From positions 231,525 to 295,524 of the forward strand of contig MNCI01001077.1 in the NCBI GenBank assembly GCA_015680685.1: a DNA stretch of 64,000 bases, read 5' to 3'. The DNA comes from Gnetum montanum (Eukaryota > Streptophyta > Gnetopsida > Gnetales > Gnetaceae). The position numbers and the translations under genes were made by a program. Under the pieces are notes generated by a model. That model saw nothing but the letters and a program-made list of their open reading frames with translations, ran no database searches and had not been told where the DNA came from. This document shows, piece after piece, positions 22,532-34,209 of this stretch. The first letter of the stretch is position 1, and each line of letters begins with the position of its first letter.

Positions 22532-25500
22532 GGTCTTTCCTTTCATCATTCTTGCCCAAGAGGTAGAAGGAACATGCTTAATTATATCATTACCTTAGAA
22601 AACTATTCCTACCCTTTTACATAATTTTTTTGATAAGGTAGGGAAAGAGAAATGCCTTTCTTCCATGCTTAATTTTCTTAAATTGCTTCTCTATCTCTAG
22701 ATAGATTAGCTATGGAAGATTCATAGGGAATTTTCCACCTAGAGTAGAATACACATGGGTAGAAAAGGTAGTCACATTATTTGGTCTCATTGTCAGATTA
22801 AGGTGATAGGTCACTATGTTGAAATATACATGCTCCATGATGTGAATACACCATACTCCTTACAATCCACTCCATAACATCATTGGGTCCACTTCTTATT
22901 TGCCTCTAGGTCTACTTGTATGCAGCTCTCTACCAAATTTGTTTCAATATTAGGCAACCCAAGGGCCTACATAATGACTCCACTGAGTAGGATAACTGAA
23001 TGTTCTTTATCTTCATTGTCACTCCTACCTGCCTATTATTCTAAAAGAGATATGTCTCTCCCATGTACCATTTCTCACTAAAAATGATGATTGGCCACAC
23101 TGGAGAGTTTTGCAACTACATATTGACTTTTATTGGAACATGTTCTAAGAATGATCCAAATTTCATTTCCTAGAGAACTAAACAATGGATGTCATGAGGC
23201 TTGATCTGAGCAAGGTAGTCCTCAAGTGTTGGTGTTAGTCTTAGCACCTCATCTTGATGGGATTGTTTAATTAGAACCACTTTTTCAAGAATTTGTTTGA
23301 TAGATTCCACTTTGGGATCCTCCTGAAGAGGTCTTGTCACATGAGTTTCTACTACTTGTTCTTGGGTTTGTTCTTGTTGATCTCTTTCAACTCTAGGTCA
23401 TTTGTTCCTTGTTTGGGATGGTCTTCCTTTCTGTGGATGTTTGAATCTAGGTGTCATCCGTAATTACAACATGACCAAGAATTATAACTTAATGTGTAAC
23501 TTTGAAACATTTGAAATACCTTATCTCTTGCGGTAGTTACACTTGGCTAAGTTGTGATCATGGTCATTTGATTATTTTAATATTATATTATTTTATTATT
23601 ATCTAATTAAATAGGTTATTAAAGTATTTTTGAAGAATTTAACTTCTATAAGTTAATGATTTAATATTATTTTATTCATTAAACCAAATGGGTAGTTTAA
23701 AAAATGTTAAAAAAAATTTCTATCAAAAACATAAAGTTTGTGGCCCTCATAATGTAAAGCATACATCCAAAAGCTACAAGACTAAAGAATGGAGTGAATT
23801 GAATAAAATATTTGAAAGTTATAGGCTTTGAAAGGTTTTGAGCTCTAAAAAATTGTAAAAACTTCCCTTACATTTGAACCACATTGTAAAAAATTCTTAA
23901 GTGATGGTTGTTATATACAAAATTTTTTCCATGTGTTGACTAAGCCTCATTGATCATTGTTAACTACATCGACTAGGCCTAGTTGACATAGCTATTGATC
24001 ATAGTTTGATCAAGTTAAAATTTGAAAAATATAAGGATTTTTTGAGTGAAATTGGAATCAAAAGAAAGCCAAAAAAGTCAAGAACATAATGAGATGCATG
24101 AAGAGGATTTGATAGTTTGAATAAATGGAGAAATTAATTTGAGAATGTAATTTTATTGGAGAAATTCCTTAAGGAGCACATAGTTGGATGCAACCAATGA
24201 GGAATGTAGATGATTTGATTGCAAAAATGCCTAAGGATAAGCAACTTAACTAGCCCAAATAAGAGCTATGCAAGTGGATTCTTCCCATAGCAGGCTTATG
24301 CCCTTTTCTCCCTTTACATAACCTCAACTAAGGAGTCCATGGATCTCATAGTTGATTAATGGTTATGAAATGTTAAGGATTGAATCCAGAAGAATCCATC
24401 TAAGAATTTTAACACATCAAACTAAGATAATAAGAAAAATTGGAAAATCAACAATGAGTCAAGTTATGAAAAGCATGATGGATGAGAGAGTAATTGGAAT
24501 GGAACTCCTAATCATGGTCACATGAAGTTCCTTTTGAATTTTATGGTTAAATGACTCAATAAAGTCCATCCTTAGTGTAGAAAAAAACCAACCAAATTTA
24601 GTGACTTTTCATCGCCACTCTAGGATCAATCCACCTCCTCAAGACATAAGAATGTTTGCACAGATAACCACCATTCATCACTTGAGAAGAAAAGAGAAGT
24701 AGGAACTGAGAAAGGACCTTAGTTAGAGGGGACCTTCATGCATGGGCAACATGTCTTTCTAATCCCATAACTAGTGCTTATAGCCTATTATTTTTTCTAA
24801 GGGATGTGCTTTGAATTTCCATCATGTTGTGTTTTTTCTTTTAGATTTTATGTTTTTATGAGTTTTTGAATGGGAACCACATCATGAAAAAACTTATTGA
24901 ACTTCATGTTATTGGTTATCTTAGAATGGTAAGAAATCCATGAAAACACTTATGAAACTAAGTGAGTAGAGAGGCAGAAAGAGTATTGAATCCTCCTTGA
25001 AGTTACACCCTATTTAAACCTTGAATATTTCCTAAGTTTGAAAACTACCAAGGTCATAAATTCATTAAAGTTTCATTAATGGAAAGGGACCTCATATTTC
25101 AAAAACAAGGAAAACTATAGAGTTTATAGATGAGTGGATGACATGGACTCGCTACCTATTCCATGAAAAAGAAACTTTTTATAAGTCATTAATCATCAAA
25201 ATTAAAAAAAAAAGAAACCAAACATTAGGAATAAAAACCATTAGGTACAAACCATTGTTAACAAACAACTACAACATAAAATTGTCTTATTGATAATAAA
25301 GTAATTTTATTAGAAAAAAAGGAAAATTCACATCAAAATAAATAAAAATATAAAATAAAATGTAAAATAGTCAAGAAAAATAAAACATAGTAATGATGTT
25401 GTAAAACAAAAATTTGGAAAAATAACAAAGTGTAAAACAAAAAGGTATAAAAATAAAGTGTAAAACAAAAAAGTAAAAACATTGAAGACCCATTTTAATG

Positions 25501-25780
25501 ATTAGCATAGATGAAAATCTCCCCCATGACTGAATTGAAAAGAGGACATCTAAGAAATTTAGCATGGTTTTCCATCTAATCAAGCATTAATTTTGCTACC
25601 TTGCTTGGACTGATGGAAATGTTTTATTTGTTGCATGTTAACCAGCTGTTGCTTGTTTGGGCTCTTAGGTTTGTAAATTAACATGACCCTTGAATGAAAG
25701 ATTTTATAAATAATATAAGCCCCTTCCACAACATTTGGAACTTAGTTTAGTGGGGTACATATATGGGGTTCTAGTAGAGG
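22532..25780. other. Non-coding stretch, probably the 3' part of element 3
   Basis: AT-rich sequence with no recognisable reading frame on either strand. It follows the integrase remnant in the minus-strand direction and so could hold the 3' untranslated region and LTR of element 3, but I found no matching second copy in the window. Short A-rich repeats (AAAGTGTAAAACAAAAA) occur at 25390-25480. Confidence 0.3.
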
Positions 25781-26720
25781 ACCTTGTCTCATGGTTGAAA
25801 TTTTACCTTCCATATTCTAAGTTCATGGCATTTTCTATTGAATGTCTTATGCACTTCATTCAAAGATAGGGCTACTAATCAATTTTCATCTAGCATGTTG
25901 AGGTTGATCAATCTACCTTTTTGTTCTTGGCTAAGATTAAGATATAGATCATAGGCTATTGAAAGTGTGTAGAGCTTGGACTAAATTAGAATACTTGGTA
26001 ATTTTTTGTACACTAGCTCATATGGAGAGTAGCCTATAGGGAGCTTCCATGTGGAGTAGTATGCCCAAAGGGCATAGTTCAATCTTGTGATCAAATCTCT
26101 CCTATATTTACTAATTGTTTGAGTTTAAATCTTAGTGATTCCCCTATTGGTAATCTTTGCTTAATCATTGGTTTGGGTGTGGTAGGGTGTTGTTAGTTTA
26201 TGTTCAACCCCCAAGCATTGCATGACCTTGTGAAATGTAGCACTTGTAAAATAAGTACCATTATTAGATATTAGTGCATGTGCCACTCGAAACATATTTA
26301 TAAAATTTTGTTGCATAAACTAAGTAGTAGTGGAAGATGTACAATTAGTGATGGTTGCTACTTCTGTCCATTTGGTACAATAGTCAATAATGACTATTAT
26401 GTACACCTTTCCATTTGGCATGGTCATGATGAGACCAATGAAGTATATGCCCCATATGCTGAAGGGTTTCAATGATAGGATTCAATATTGAGGCTCCTTC
26501 ATTTGAGTGGTCATCCCACCATCTAATTGATAGTGTTCAAAAGAGTAGATGAATGGGTGGGAATCCTTGAGGATTATTCATTGGTAATACTTTGCTCTTA
26601 GGATCTTAATGGTCATTTGTCTCCCTACATAGTGGTTGCCACAAGGATCCTCATGAGCATCTTAAAGAACACATAGTTGAAGAGCATCAGGAACACACCA
26701 ATGAACTAGGCCATTAACTC
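25780..26720 (-). pseudogene. Integrase of element 3, decayed
   Basis: The core entry reads FSIWGIYFIGLIMTMPNGK and IDYCTKWTEVAT at about 26360-26470, with Asp replaced by Tyr in the usual WGIDFIGP. Nearer the C-terminus, RLNYALWAYYSTWKLPIGYS and ELVYKKLP at about 25990-26100 match the conserved LDDALWAYR...TPIGMSPY...LVFGK block of gypsy integrases. Frameshifts lie between these blocks. Confidence 0.65.
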
Positions 26721-26899
26721 ACACCTTCTAAATATGTCTATTAATCTCCATGAAGGCTTTCGAATAATGAAGAAATTGTTGTTTCATCTAGACATCCAGG
26801 TCTTATGGCATCTCTTGAATGAGAAAATAAGTGAGGATGCCATCATACCATTTGGGTTCAATAGACACTTATTCATTTATTACATCAACAAAGAGAAGT

Positions 26900-27350
26900 T
26901 CATTAAGATATTAATCAGAGAGTGGGCTCTCATCTTCCTTTTTGTTCAATTGTAATTGAGACACAAGTGATTAGTGACCACATTATTTGTTCCATTTCAA
27001 TCAAACATTGTAAGATCAAAATCTTGCAAGATCACTAGCCACCATATAACATTGGGGCTCACTATTGGTTTATTCATTAGGAAGTAAATGACACTATTGT
27101 CAATGTGCATACATATCACTTATCCAAGCACATAATGCCTAAACTTCTCCAAAGCATACACCATGGTCATGAGCTCTTTCTTCATTGTGGTGTAATTAAG
27201 TTTTGCACCCACAATGCTTTAGCTTGCATAGTAGATGTAATATGGAAATTTTTGATCATCTAATTACATAAGCACATCTCCCAAGCCATATTGTAATGCA
27301 TCTATCATAATGTGAAATGGTTGGAACCAATCAAGTGCTCATAGAATTGG
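26900..27350 (-). pseudogene. RNase H of element 3, decayed
   Basis: Minus-strand reading gives LMNKPIVSPNVIWWLVILQ, then DFDLTMFD, then NVVTNHLCL, the C-terminal part of a gypsy RNase H just before integrase. Internal stops are present. The upstream catalytic part is too eroded to score. Confidence 0.55.
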
Positions 27351-28170
27351 AGTTTCTACAAGCTTCTCCTTAAGTTGCTAGAATACCTTTTCACATTACT
27401 TGGTCCATATGAATGGAGCATCTTTCATTTTCAGCTTAACTAATGGTTTCAAAATCTTAAATAAATTCTTTATGAATCACTGGTAGTAGACAGTGTGTCT
27501 AAGGAATTATATAACATATTTAATAGTTTTTGGTTGGTTGGTTGTTCCTTGGATGATCCTAATCATTTCAGGATCTACCACAATCCCTACTTAAGAAATT
27601 TTGTGCACCAACACAATGCCCTCCTAGATCATGAGATGGCTCTTTTAGAAATTGAGTCAAAGATTAGCTAGATGCATGTTTTAAGAAATTACTCAAGATA
27701 GTGTAGGGCCTACTCAAATGTAGCACAATATATGGAAATGTCATCCATGGAATCTTCCATTTTGCTACCAATCTACTATTGAAAAATGCTTAGGACAAGA
27801 CATTACACAAACCAAACAAAATATTTCAATATGTAAAAGTTTCCTAAGGACTTGTGAACATAGTTTTCACCTAATCCCTTGGTGTGATATAAATCTAGTT
27901 ATAGCCACTATAACCATCTAGAAAGCTATAATAGCAATGCCTAGAGATTGTGTCCAACACCTAGTCCAAAAATGGTAATGGAAAATGATCTTCGAATGTT
28001 GCCATGTTCAACAACTTAACATCAATACACATATTCCACTTTTCTTCTTTCTCTGGCATAATCACAAGTGAACTAATGCACTTTCTATATGAAATTAGAT
28101 AAATGAACCCCACCTTGAGGAGTTTTTCAATTTCCTCATTGATGATCTACTTCAATTTAGGGTTTAGCCA
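27350..28170 (-). pseudogene. Reverse transcriptase of element 3, decayed
   Basis: Fragments in different frames can be placed in order: EKEEKWNMCIDVKL (about 28040-28080) for the K.G.WR.C.DY block, a MVIVAIT segment near 27920 for LDGYSGYNQI, and an IGSKMEDSMDD reading near 27740 close to where the active site is expected. The active-site YVDD itself is not intact. Identification rests on order and neighbours as much as on motifs. Confidence 0.5.
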
Positions 28171-28789
28171 TCACTGTAGCTACCTCTTTAGCTTGATGGA
28201 AGGATCAGTATAGATGTGATGCAAGCACATCTTAGGATCAATCCTAGTAAGTTCAAGATATAACAAAGAAAAGGCTATTGGCCATTTTTTAATCATATTT
28301 AGTAGTAATCATTTTTGTTGAGGAGCAAGGTTTGCATTAATTATCACTAACTTGTCATTTTTTTAGAAATGCATATTGCATGGTAGTAGGTAGAGTTTTT
28401 AACTCTAAGGGCTCTTATTTAAAATTGTTAGGGATTTCCAAATATTTCCAATTAGTATCATCAAGTTCATCATTAGAGAGTTGGCAATGGACTTGCTATA
28501 GTTCATCCATGCCTTCAACATATCCATAAGTTAGGTTCTCAATAGGTTCCATGCAAAGTGTGCTACTTTTAGAATTAGCTATTAGCCACTAGGAACTCTC
28601 CTATTTTGTGGCTGCTACATATAGGTACTTTTGGATTTTACATTCATCTACATACTATCTGCATGCTTTGATTGATGTACTTTTGATAGACTAGAGATTT
28701 TGCACATAATTTCACCCTATATAGTTGTATACAATGCATGGAACTATCTTCTTCTTAATCTTTTCAAATGTATTTTCCTTGAAAATGTA

Positions 28790-29115
28790 TAGGAAAAGAT
28801 CTCTAATGTCCATTCATGTATAAAAAATGCTTAACCATGCCATTTCCATAATGATTAAGAGGTCCCCCTTGCAATTGTTAACTTTGATTACCATGAAATC
28901 AACAAGATATGATCACCCATAGATAGTGATCACAATGTCCACCACTAATCCCAAGGGAACAGTGATGGACTAATTTTCCAATTCTAAATGGATATTATTC
29001 TTCTTGAGAGGAGGTAGGTTCCAAGAATTGTACATTTCATGGGAAATTAGATTAATACTAAAACTTGAATCAAGAAGAGATTTTCATGGCTCATTTCCAA
29101 CAATCATGAAGTAGA
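28790..29115 (-). pseudogene. Protease of element 3, decayed
   Basis: Minus-strand reading gives LLDSSFSINLISHEMYNSW, corresponding to LLDLGASINLMP of many gypsy proteases, then SITVPLGLVVDIVI and VDFMVIKVN. The D-[ST]-G triad is reduced to DSS, so the site is dead. Further upstream (29400-29640) is a proline and serine-rich reading that may be the Gag tail. Nothing recognisable of Gag itself remains before the junction at 29660. Confidence 0.5.
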
Positions 29116-29664
29116 TAAGAAAACTACTAGGATAATTTCTTTTCCTAGGAAGATTGTCAACCTTGATTCAATTAGATATAGCATAGGTTAACATGGCTAT
29201 GTGGATCTTGGGAGTCATCTGGTTTGAAGTACTCTCAAAAGAAATTAATGTAGAGGATGAGGGAGACATAGGACCACCAACCATATAAGTTAGTGAGGGC
29301 TTTTTAGGACTATTGGTTCCAGAGAATGACCTTTTATGTGATATAGGTTTCAAAACACTTGACTGAGGAGTTGGTTATAAGTTAACAACCCTAGTAGCAT
29401 TATGATGTTACTTCTACATAGAAATTTTACTTTGCATGAATGGAGCAAGTGGTAATTGGGTTGAGGTTAAAGGACTATGTGTTAAAGGATGATGAGGGTG
29501 ATAAGTATATGTGGATTCCCCTCTAAGAGATGGAGAATGAGTTCTATAGTACTCTAAAGGATAGTAGTGATGTTAAAAAGAAGCATGATTGTAACAGTCA
29601 TGTGGAGACATGGGTTGCTGAACATAGTACCCATATAGATCTAGCTATTTGTAAGTGTAAAATT

Positions 29665-29960
29665 GACAACTTTTTGTGGCTTTTTACGCATCATGTGATG
29701 TAGATTGGTTGCTTCAATGGTTCCTTCGGAACCCTGAAGGACATAAAGCCTCCAATCACCATTTGACCCCGTTTTTTCACAATAGTTTTGCATGTGTTAT
29801 GTACCCTATCACGTAATAGCATAAATGTGACACCCTTTTGTAGTTGTTTATGCATTGTGTGGTATAGATCAGTCGCTCCAACAGTTCCTTCAGAATCCTG
29901 CAAGACATAAAGCCTTTGAATGCCATCTGATCTCCTTGTTTCCCTCATTTGCAAATCCTT
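29665..29960 (+). other. Leader of element 2, tandemly duplicated
   Basis: TTCCTTCGGAACCCTG at 29721 and TTCCTTCAGAATCCTG at 29885 mark two copies of the leader repeat, 164 bp apart. Both match the complement of the element 1 leader. Sequence before about 29665 belongs to element 3, so the 5' LTR and PBS are lost. Confidence 0.65.
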
Positions 29961-32400
29961 TTATCTTTGCGAAATAATTTCCCCAAGAACCATTGCTAAC
30001 ACCTCTAATGTTGAGATTCCCCTCATGGTTCAAGGCATCGTAGGTGCTGAACAACCACTCAGCCCAGTGCTGGGGCCATGCCGATTCCTTAGGACCCAAA
30101 ACTAGGGACCTGAGGGATTGGCCCAACAACATGAGCAATACAACTTCCTCTATGCTAAGATGCAGGGAAACCTACCCTTAGATGCACAAGAGTCTGAAGA
30201 GAAGCATAGCTTCAAGTTCACCTACTACAATTGAAAGGAGTTTATTTCCACTCCTGGCATTTCCATCCCCTGAATGAAAATGAACCAATGGATTTTAGAT
30301 CAGCTGATCTAGGTGACTAGGCTGGAGGAGTTGTAATACATAGTCTCTCATTATGACGAGGCTTTCCAGGATGGATAGGAGGAACTGGATTCTCAATCTA
30401 AAGGCTAGGGCTCAAACCAATCATACCACCATCCCTCCTACCTTGTCCTTTTGGACAAACCTATTGTCTACTATTGCTCCCTTCAAGATCACGTCTACAC
30501 CATTGTAAATGACGACTCCATTGGTAACAGGTAGCCATACAATTCCTTTGGTACATCAACACGCCTATGACCATGTCTCAACCCGAGTCACTACTCCTCT
30601 AATAACTTTTTACCAATCCTTTTTTGCTTCACAACATACACCAATCATGGCTACCCTGCCCCATGTTCACACCATACCTACCTCAAAGTCGTGTGCAGCT
30701 TTCGCTTCCACTTCTACATTTGCATCTGTTCCACCATCAGCGGAGGGCCTAGGCTCATGCACATGGTGGACCCCATTCACTTCTCTTCTTGTGATGCTAC
30801 CATCACAAGTTTCTCACTACATTCACCATTAAACCTACCCAGCCTCGTAAATAGTACAACCTAGCATGGAACTATGGTCTATTCCACTAGCCCCACAAAT
30901 GGCCTACCTCGTAGCGGAACCCATGGATGCTACTCCAACAGCACCACCTACCAGGTGGTGGACAATGCAAGTAGCACAATTCATAGGGGCCACTCCAATG
31001 ACACCTCCGATGGGTCACATTGCTGCCCCTACCACTCCATAGATGAGAGCCGCCTCGATGGTTCCCCAACTAGCTACATCATCCCTCGGTCTGGATTAAG
31101 CATTCCAACTTATCCCAACCTTTACTAAGAAAATAAAATACCTTAAGGCTATCGAGTATGACATGGTACAAGTCATGGACTTCTACCAAGACTATCTCGT
31201 CAGCTCAGTAGTCCCTACACTAATGTTACCCCTAGGGATGTCACTCCCCCATTTCATGAAATACAATGGGTAGGAATATCCCAACACACATCTTGTTAGA
31301 TTTAGGTCTAAGTCCCTTCTTCTACAATAATGGCTGCATACGATCATCTGTGTCTTTTCCTTTTCTTCAACTTGAAAAGCCCTGGACTGGTACCATGTCC
31401 TTCCACGCTCCATATCAACCCTAGAGAAGCTTCTGACCTAGTTCGTGATGCACTTTAAGTACAACTTGAGACCAGAGGTCATGCTAGATCAGTTGATGAG
31501 TGTAAAACAAGATCTGCTGGAACCAATCCATAAGTTCATCCAGCTTTGGAGTGTGACCCTTAACGAAATCCATGAGCTAATCGTGGAGGCCCACTTGCTG
31601 GCTATCTTTAAGCATGTAGTGAATGATTTTATTAAGTCTAAGCTATATTACCTTGCTCCATATACTCTTAGTTAGGATTTCACCCAGACTAAGATCATAT
31701 AGGATTCAACTGAGGAAAGGAAATACCTAGCCTACATTGCATACAAGAACACCTTCAAAAAGAAGGAAAAAGACAAGGATAAGGCTGCAACAACCATAGT
31801 GGCCGTTGTGGCCAATGAAGCCAAACCCCACAATAGTAACAAGAACAACTAAAAATTGATTGCACTTGCAACTAACCCCATGCCTAAATAGGGAAACACA
31901 CCACAACCTTCCACATCTGCACTTGAGACATTTGCACCACCTAAACTAAACTTCGATCGTAAAGATCGCTCAAAGTATACCCCACTACCCATCAAGCCTT
32001 CAGATCTTTTGAAGCAATTACTAGCAGCAAGGTACATCCAACACAGGTAGATTTTGGAGAAGTGAGCTAGGAAGCAATAGTGATACTATGAACTCCTTAG
32101 GAACCCCTTGTTGGCTTTGCCCAATGAGCCCCCCAGTTCCTAAGGGTTTTAAGCTAGAGCAATTCTATGACTATCATCAACAGTGTGGTCATGACATGAA
32201 TTATTGCATGGCATTGAAGGATGATATCCAGAGGATGATCGATCAAGGGAAATTGGTGCTAGATGAAAGCAACCTATTATGTCCTGGGAATCAATCCCTT
32301 CATGTCTACACTGACCCTCTCAATGCCAACAATGTCGATTACATTATCAACACCATCAATATTGACAATAATCCTAGACCACCCTAGCAGTCGTTTGTAG
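29960..32400 (+). pseudogene. Gag of element 2, decayed
   Basis: The N-terminal part includes EIPLMVQGIVGAEQPLSPV (29920-30105) and a Ser/Thr-rich region (30509-31128). The capsid part covers about 31170-31675, ending in SVKQDLLEPIHKFIQLW and PIHELIVEAHLLAIFKHV-type words also found in element 1. At 32088-32387 a zinc-knuckle-like motif reads YDYHQQCGHDMNYC, followed by LKDDIQRMIDQGKLVL. The expected first Cys is Tyr, so the CX2CX4HX4C finger is incomplete. Stops and frameshifts are numerous. Confidence 0.75.
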
Positions 32401-32939
32401 TTGGTGTATCTCAGCATAGTGCACCATCACCACCAGCATCTAATCAAAGTTTGCAATAACATTTTGTCTTGAGAGTCTATCCTCGAACATCTCCCCTTGC
32501 ACCACCTATTCCCTAGGCATCCACCCCTGCACCACCTATTAGCAAAACCACACCACCATATACTAACACCGTTAGCTCCATTCGTTATCAAGGGGCCAAG
32601 CCATGCAACAGCCCTTGCCCTAAATATGGTAGCTTCATAGCCTTCTCTTCCTAGGAAATGAGAAGTGCGCTTCATAAGTGAGACGTCAAAGGAAAGTACT
32701 TTTCCAAGTACTTCCAAGCCTATGTCTCCACCCCCTGCATCTACACTGTTGTCACCGAAAGATAACATTGCTACAAGTGCACAGTCTTCACTATCTTGTC
32801 CAAAAGGGTCTAAACCCAAACCAAAAACTGTCCCTCCTTGGGAAATTTATCTTCTGGGATGAATAGAAGAGGAGAATGGAAGTAAAAAAAAAAAGTGCCA
32901 AAACCTTTTATGCACTCTCACCAGGTCAAGCAAGCTCTG

Positions 32940-33770
32940 AAATAGAAGAACACTACACTGAGCCTGTATGACTTGATCATGACATCTACCACAAACCGTG
33001 AGGCTTTTTTCTACATGTTAATGACAATTCTTGTTGATGAGAACATGCCAGTGGAAGAGAAGGCCATCCATTTGGTTATGCTTCCTTCTACGCTTGTAGA
33101 ACCAAAGACATCCCAACTAACTTTTTGCGATGATTCCATTAGGGAAGGCACTGAAAATGGTTAGGTGACTACAACAACTCTTTTCATCATAATTCAGGTC
33201 AGCCAACATAAGATCCGAAGGGTAAACATTGATGATGGAGCTACCACAAATGTCATCCCTTTCTCTATTGTGGATAAGCTAGGTTTGATCAACCAGATCA
33301 GACCCGCAACAACGTCATGCTTAAATTCGTACAATGGAGCATGGGTTGTGGTAAAAGGCATGGTCCATATTGACTTTGTGGTAGGGGACCAATTCCCCAA
33401 AAATGAAACATTCATCATGGTTGAAGAGATGCCCAACTTTAACCTGATCTTGGGGAGGTCATGGTTAGCATAACTTAGGGCTTTCTCTTTGCCCATTCAT
33501 TAGGAAATCCATCTATCCTATGTAGGTAGGAAGGTGGTAATCCATGTCGAAAAGGTAGATATGGAACAAGGCTTAGAGATTGTAACCTCTGATAATGAAG
33601 CGCCTGTGTCTATAGATACTAATCATCTAGTAAGAGAGCCGGCTCAGCATGCTGATTCAGAAAATGAAAACACATCGACTGAGTTGCCCTTCCAAGAAAA
33701 GGATAATGATTTAGATGAAGGCCATAGCAAGATGTCTCAGCCTTGTGCCTCGCCAAATCCATGATGGGTC
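32940..33770 (+). pseudogene. Protease and downstream spacer of element 2, decayed
   Basis: 33165-33473 is open and contains VNIDDGATTNVIPFSIVD (active site D-D-G-A) and, near the end, NFNLILGRSWLA. Upstream, EEKAIHLVMLPSTLVEP matches element 1. A spacer with MEQGLEIVTSDNEAP follows at 33534-33764 and ends just before array 1. It is among the best-preserved domains, but a TAG at about 33163 and another after SWLA isolate it. Confidence 0.8.
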
Positions 33771-33929
33771 AAGAAGTAGTTATGCTTTGCGTAGCAATCC
33801 CACTACTTCTTGCCCAGTTTGCATCCTTTGTACATTTACCACCTTTTTTGTTTTACATCCACCCATCTATGCTAAGTACTATTTAGCCATTATCTAAATC
33901 ATTAGCATATAATTTCTTTACCACGCCAT

Positions 33930-34045
33930 GGTCCAAAATGGCCTAAAACTACACTACTATCTGATGGCCCGAAATGGCCTAAAACTAGCAGGGGCCCAAA
34001 ATGGCCTACAACTAGCCATGGCCCGAAATGGCCTAAAACTAAAAC
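33930..34045 (+). repeat. Tandem array 1 of element 2
   Basis: About four units near 30 bp built on GGCCCGAAATGGCCTAAAACT. It lies between the PR spacer and the 3' end of the antisense gene, at the same place as 16491-16625 in element 1. Confidence 0.7.
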
Positions 34046-34209
34046 ATTAAAAGCAAAAACATAACATAAAATTGATCAAATAGATAATGCATAAGCTAGC
34101 ATAAAATAAATTTTCTTTGAAAATTTACTTCCTTCATTAAATTTTTATCCATCAAATAATGTTTGCAAAATTTTTACAAAAAATTGAAATTTTCAAAAAT
34201 CCCATGCTA

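Larger units (their letters stand above)
22532..29660 (-). mobile_element. Element 3: heavily decayed Ty3/gypsy retrotransposon
   Basis: Minus-strand pol remnants lie in the order PR (about 29.1 kb), RT, RNase H, integrase (down to about 25.8 kb). The protein words differ from elements 1 and 2, and the RNase H to integrase junction shows no second RNase H. The RNase H end (a DFDLTMFD segment followed by NVVTNHLCL) resembles Athila-like gypsy elements, which is only an inference. The 5' part (gag and LTR) is missing at 29660 and the 3' LTR is not identified. Confidence 0.65.
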
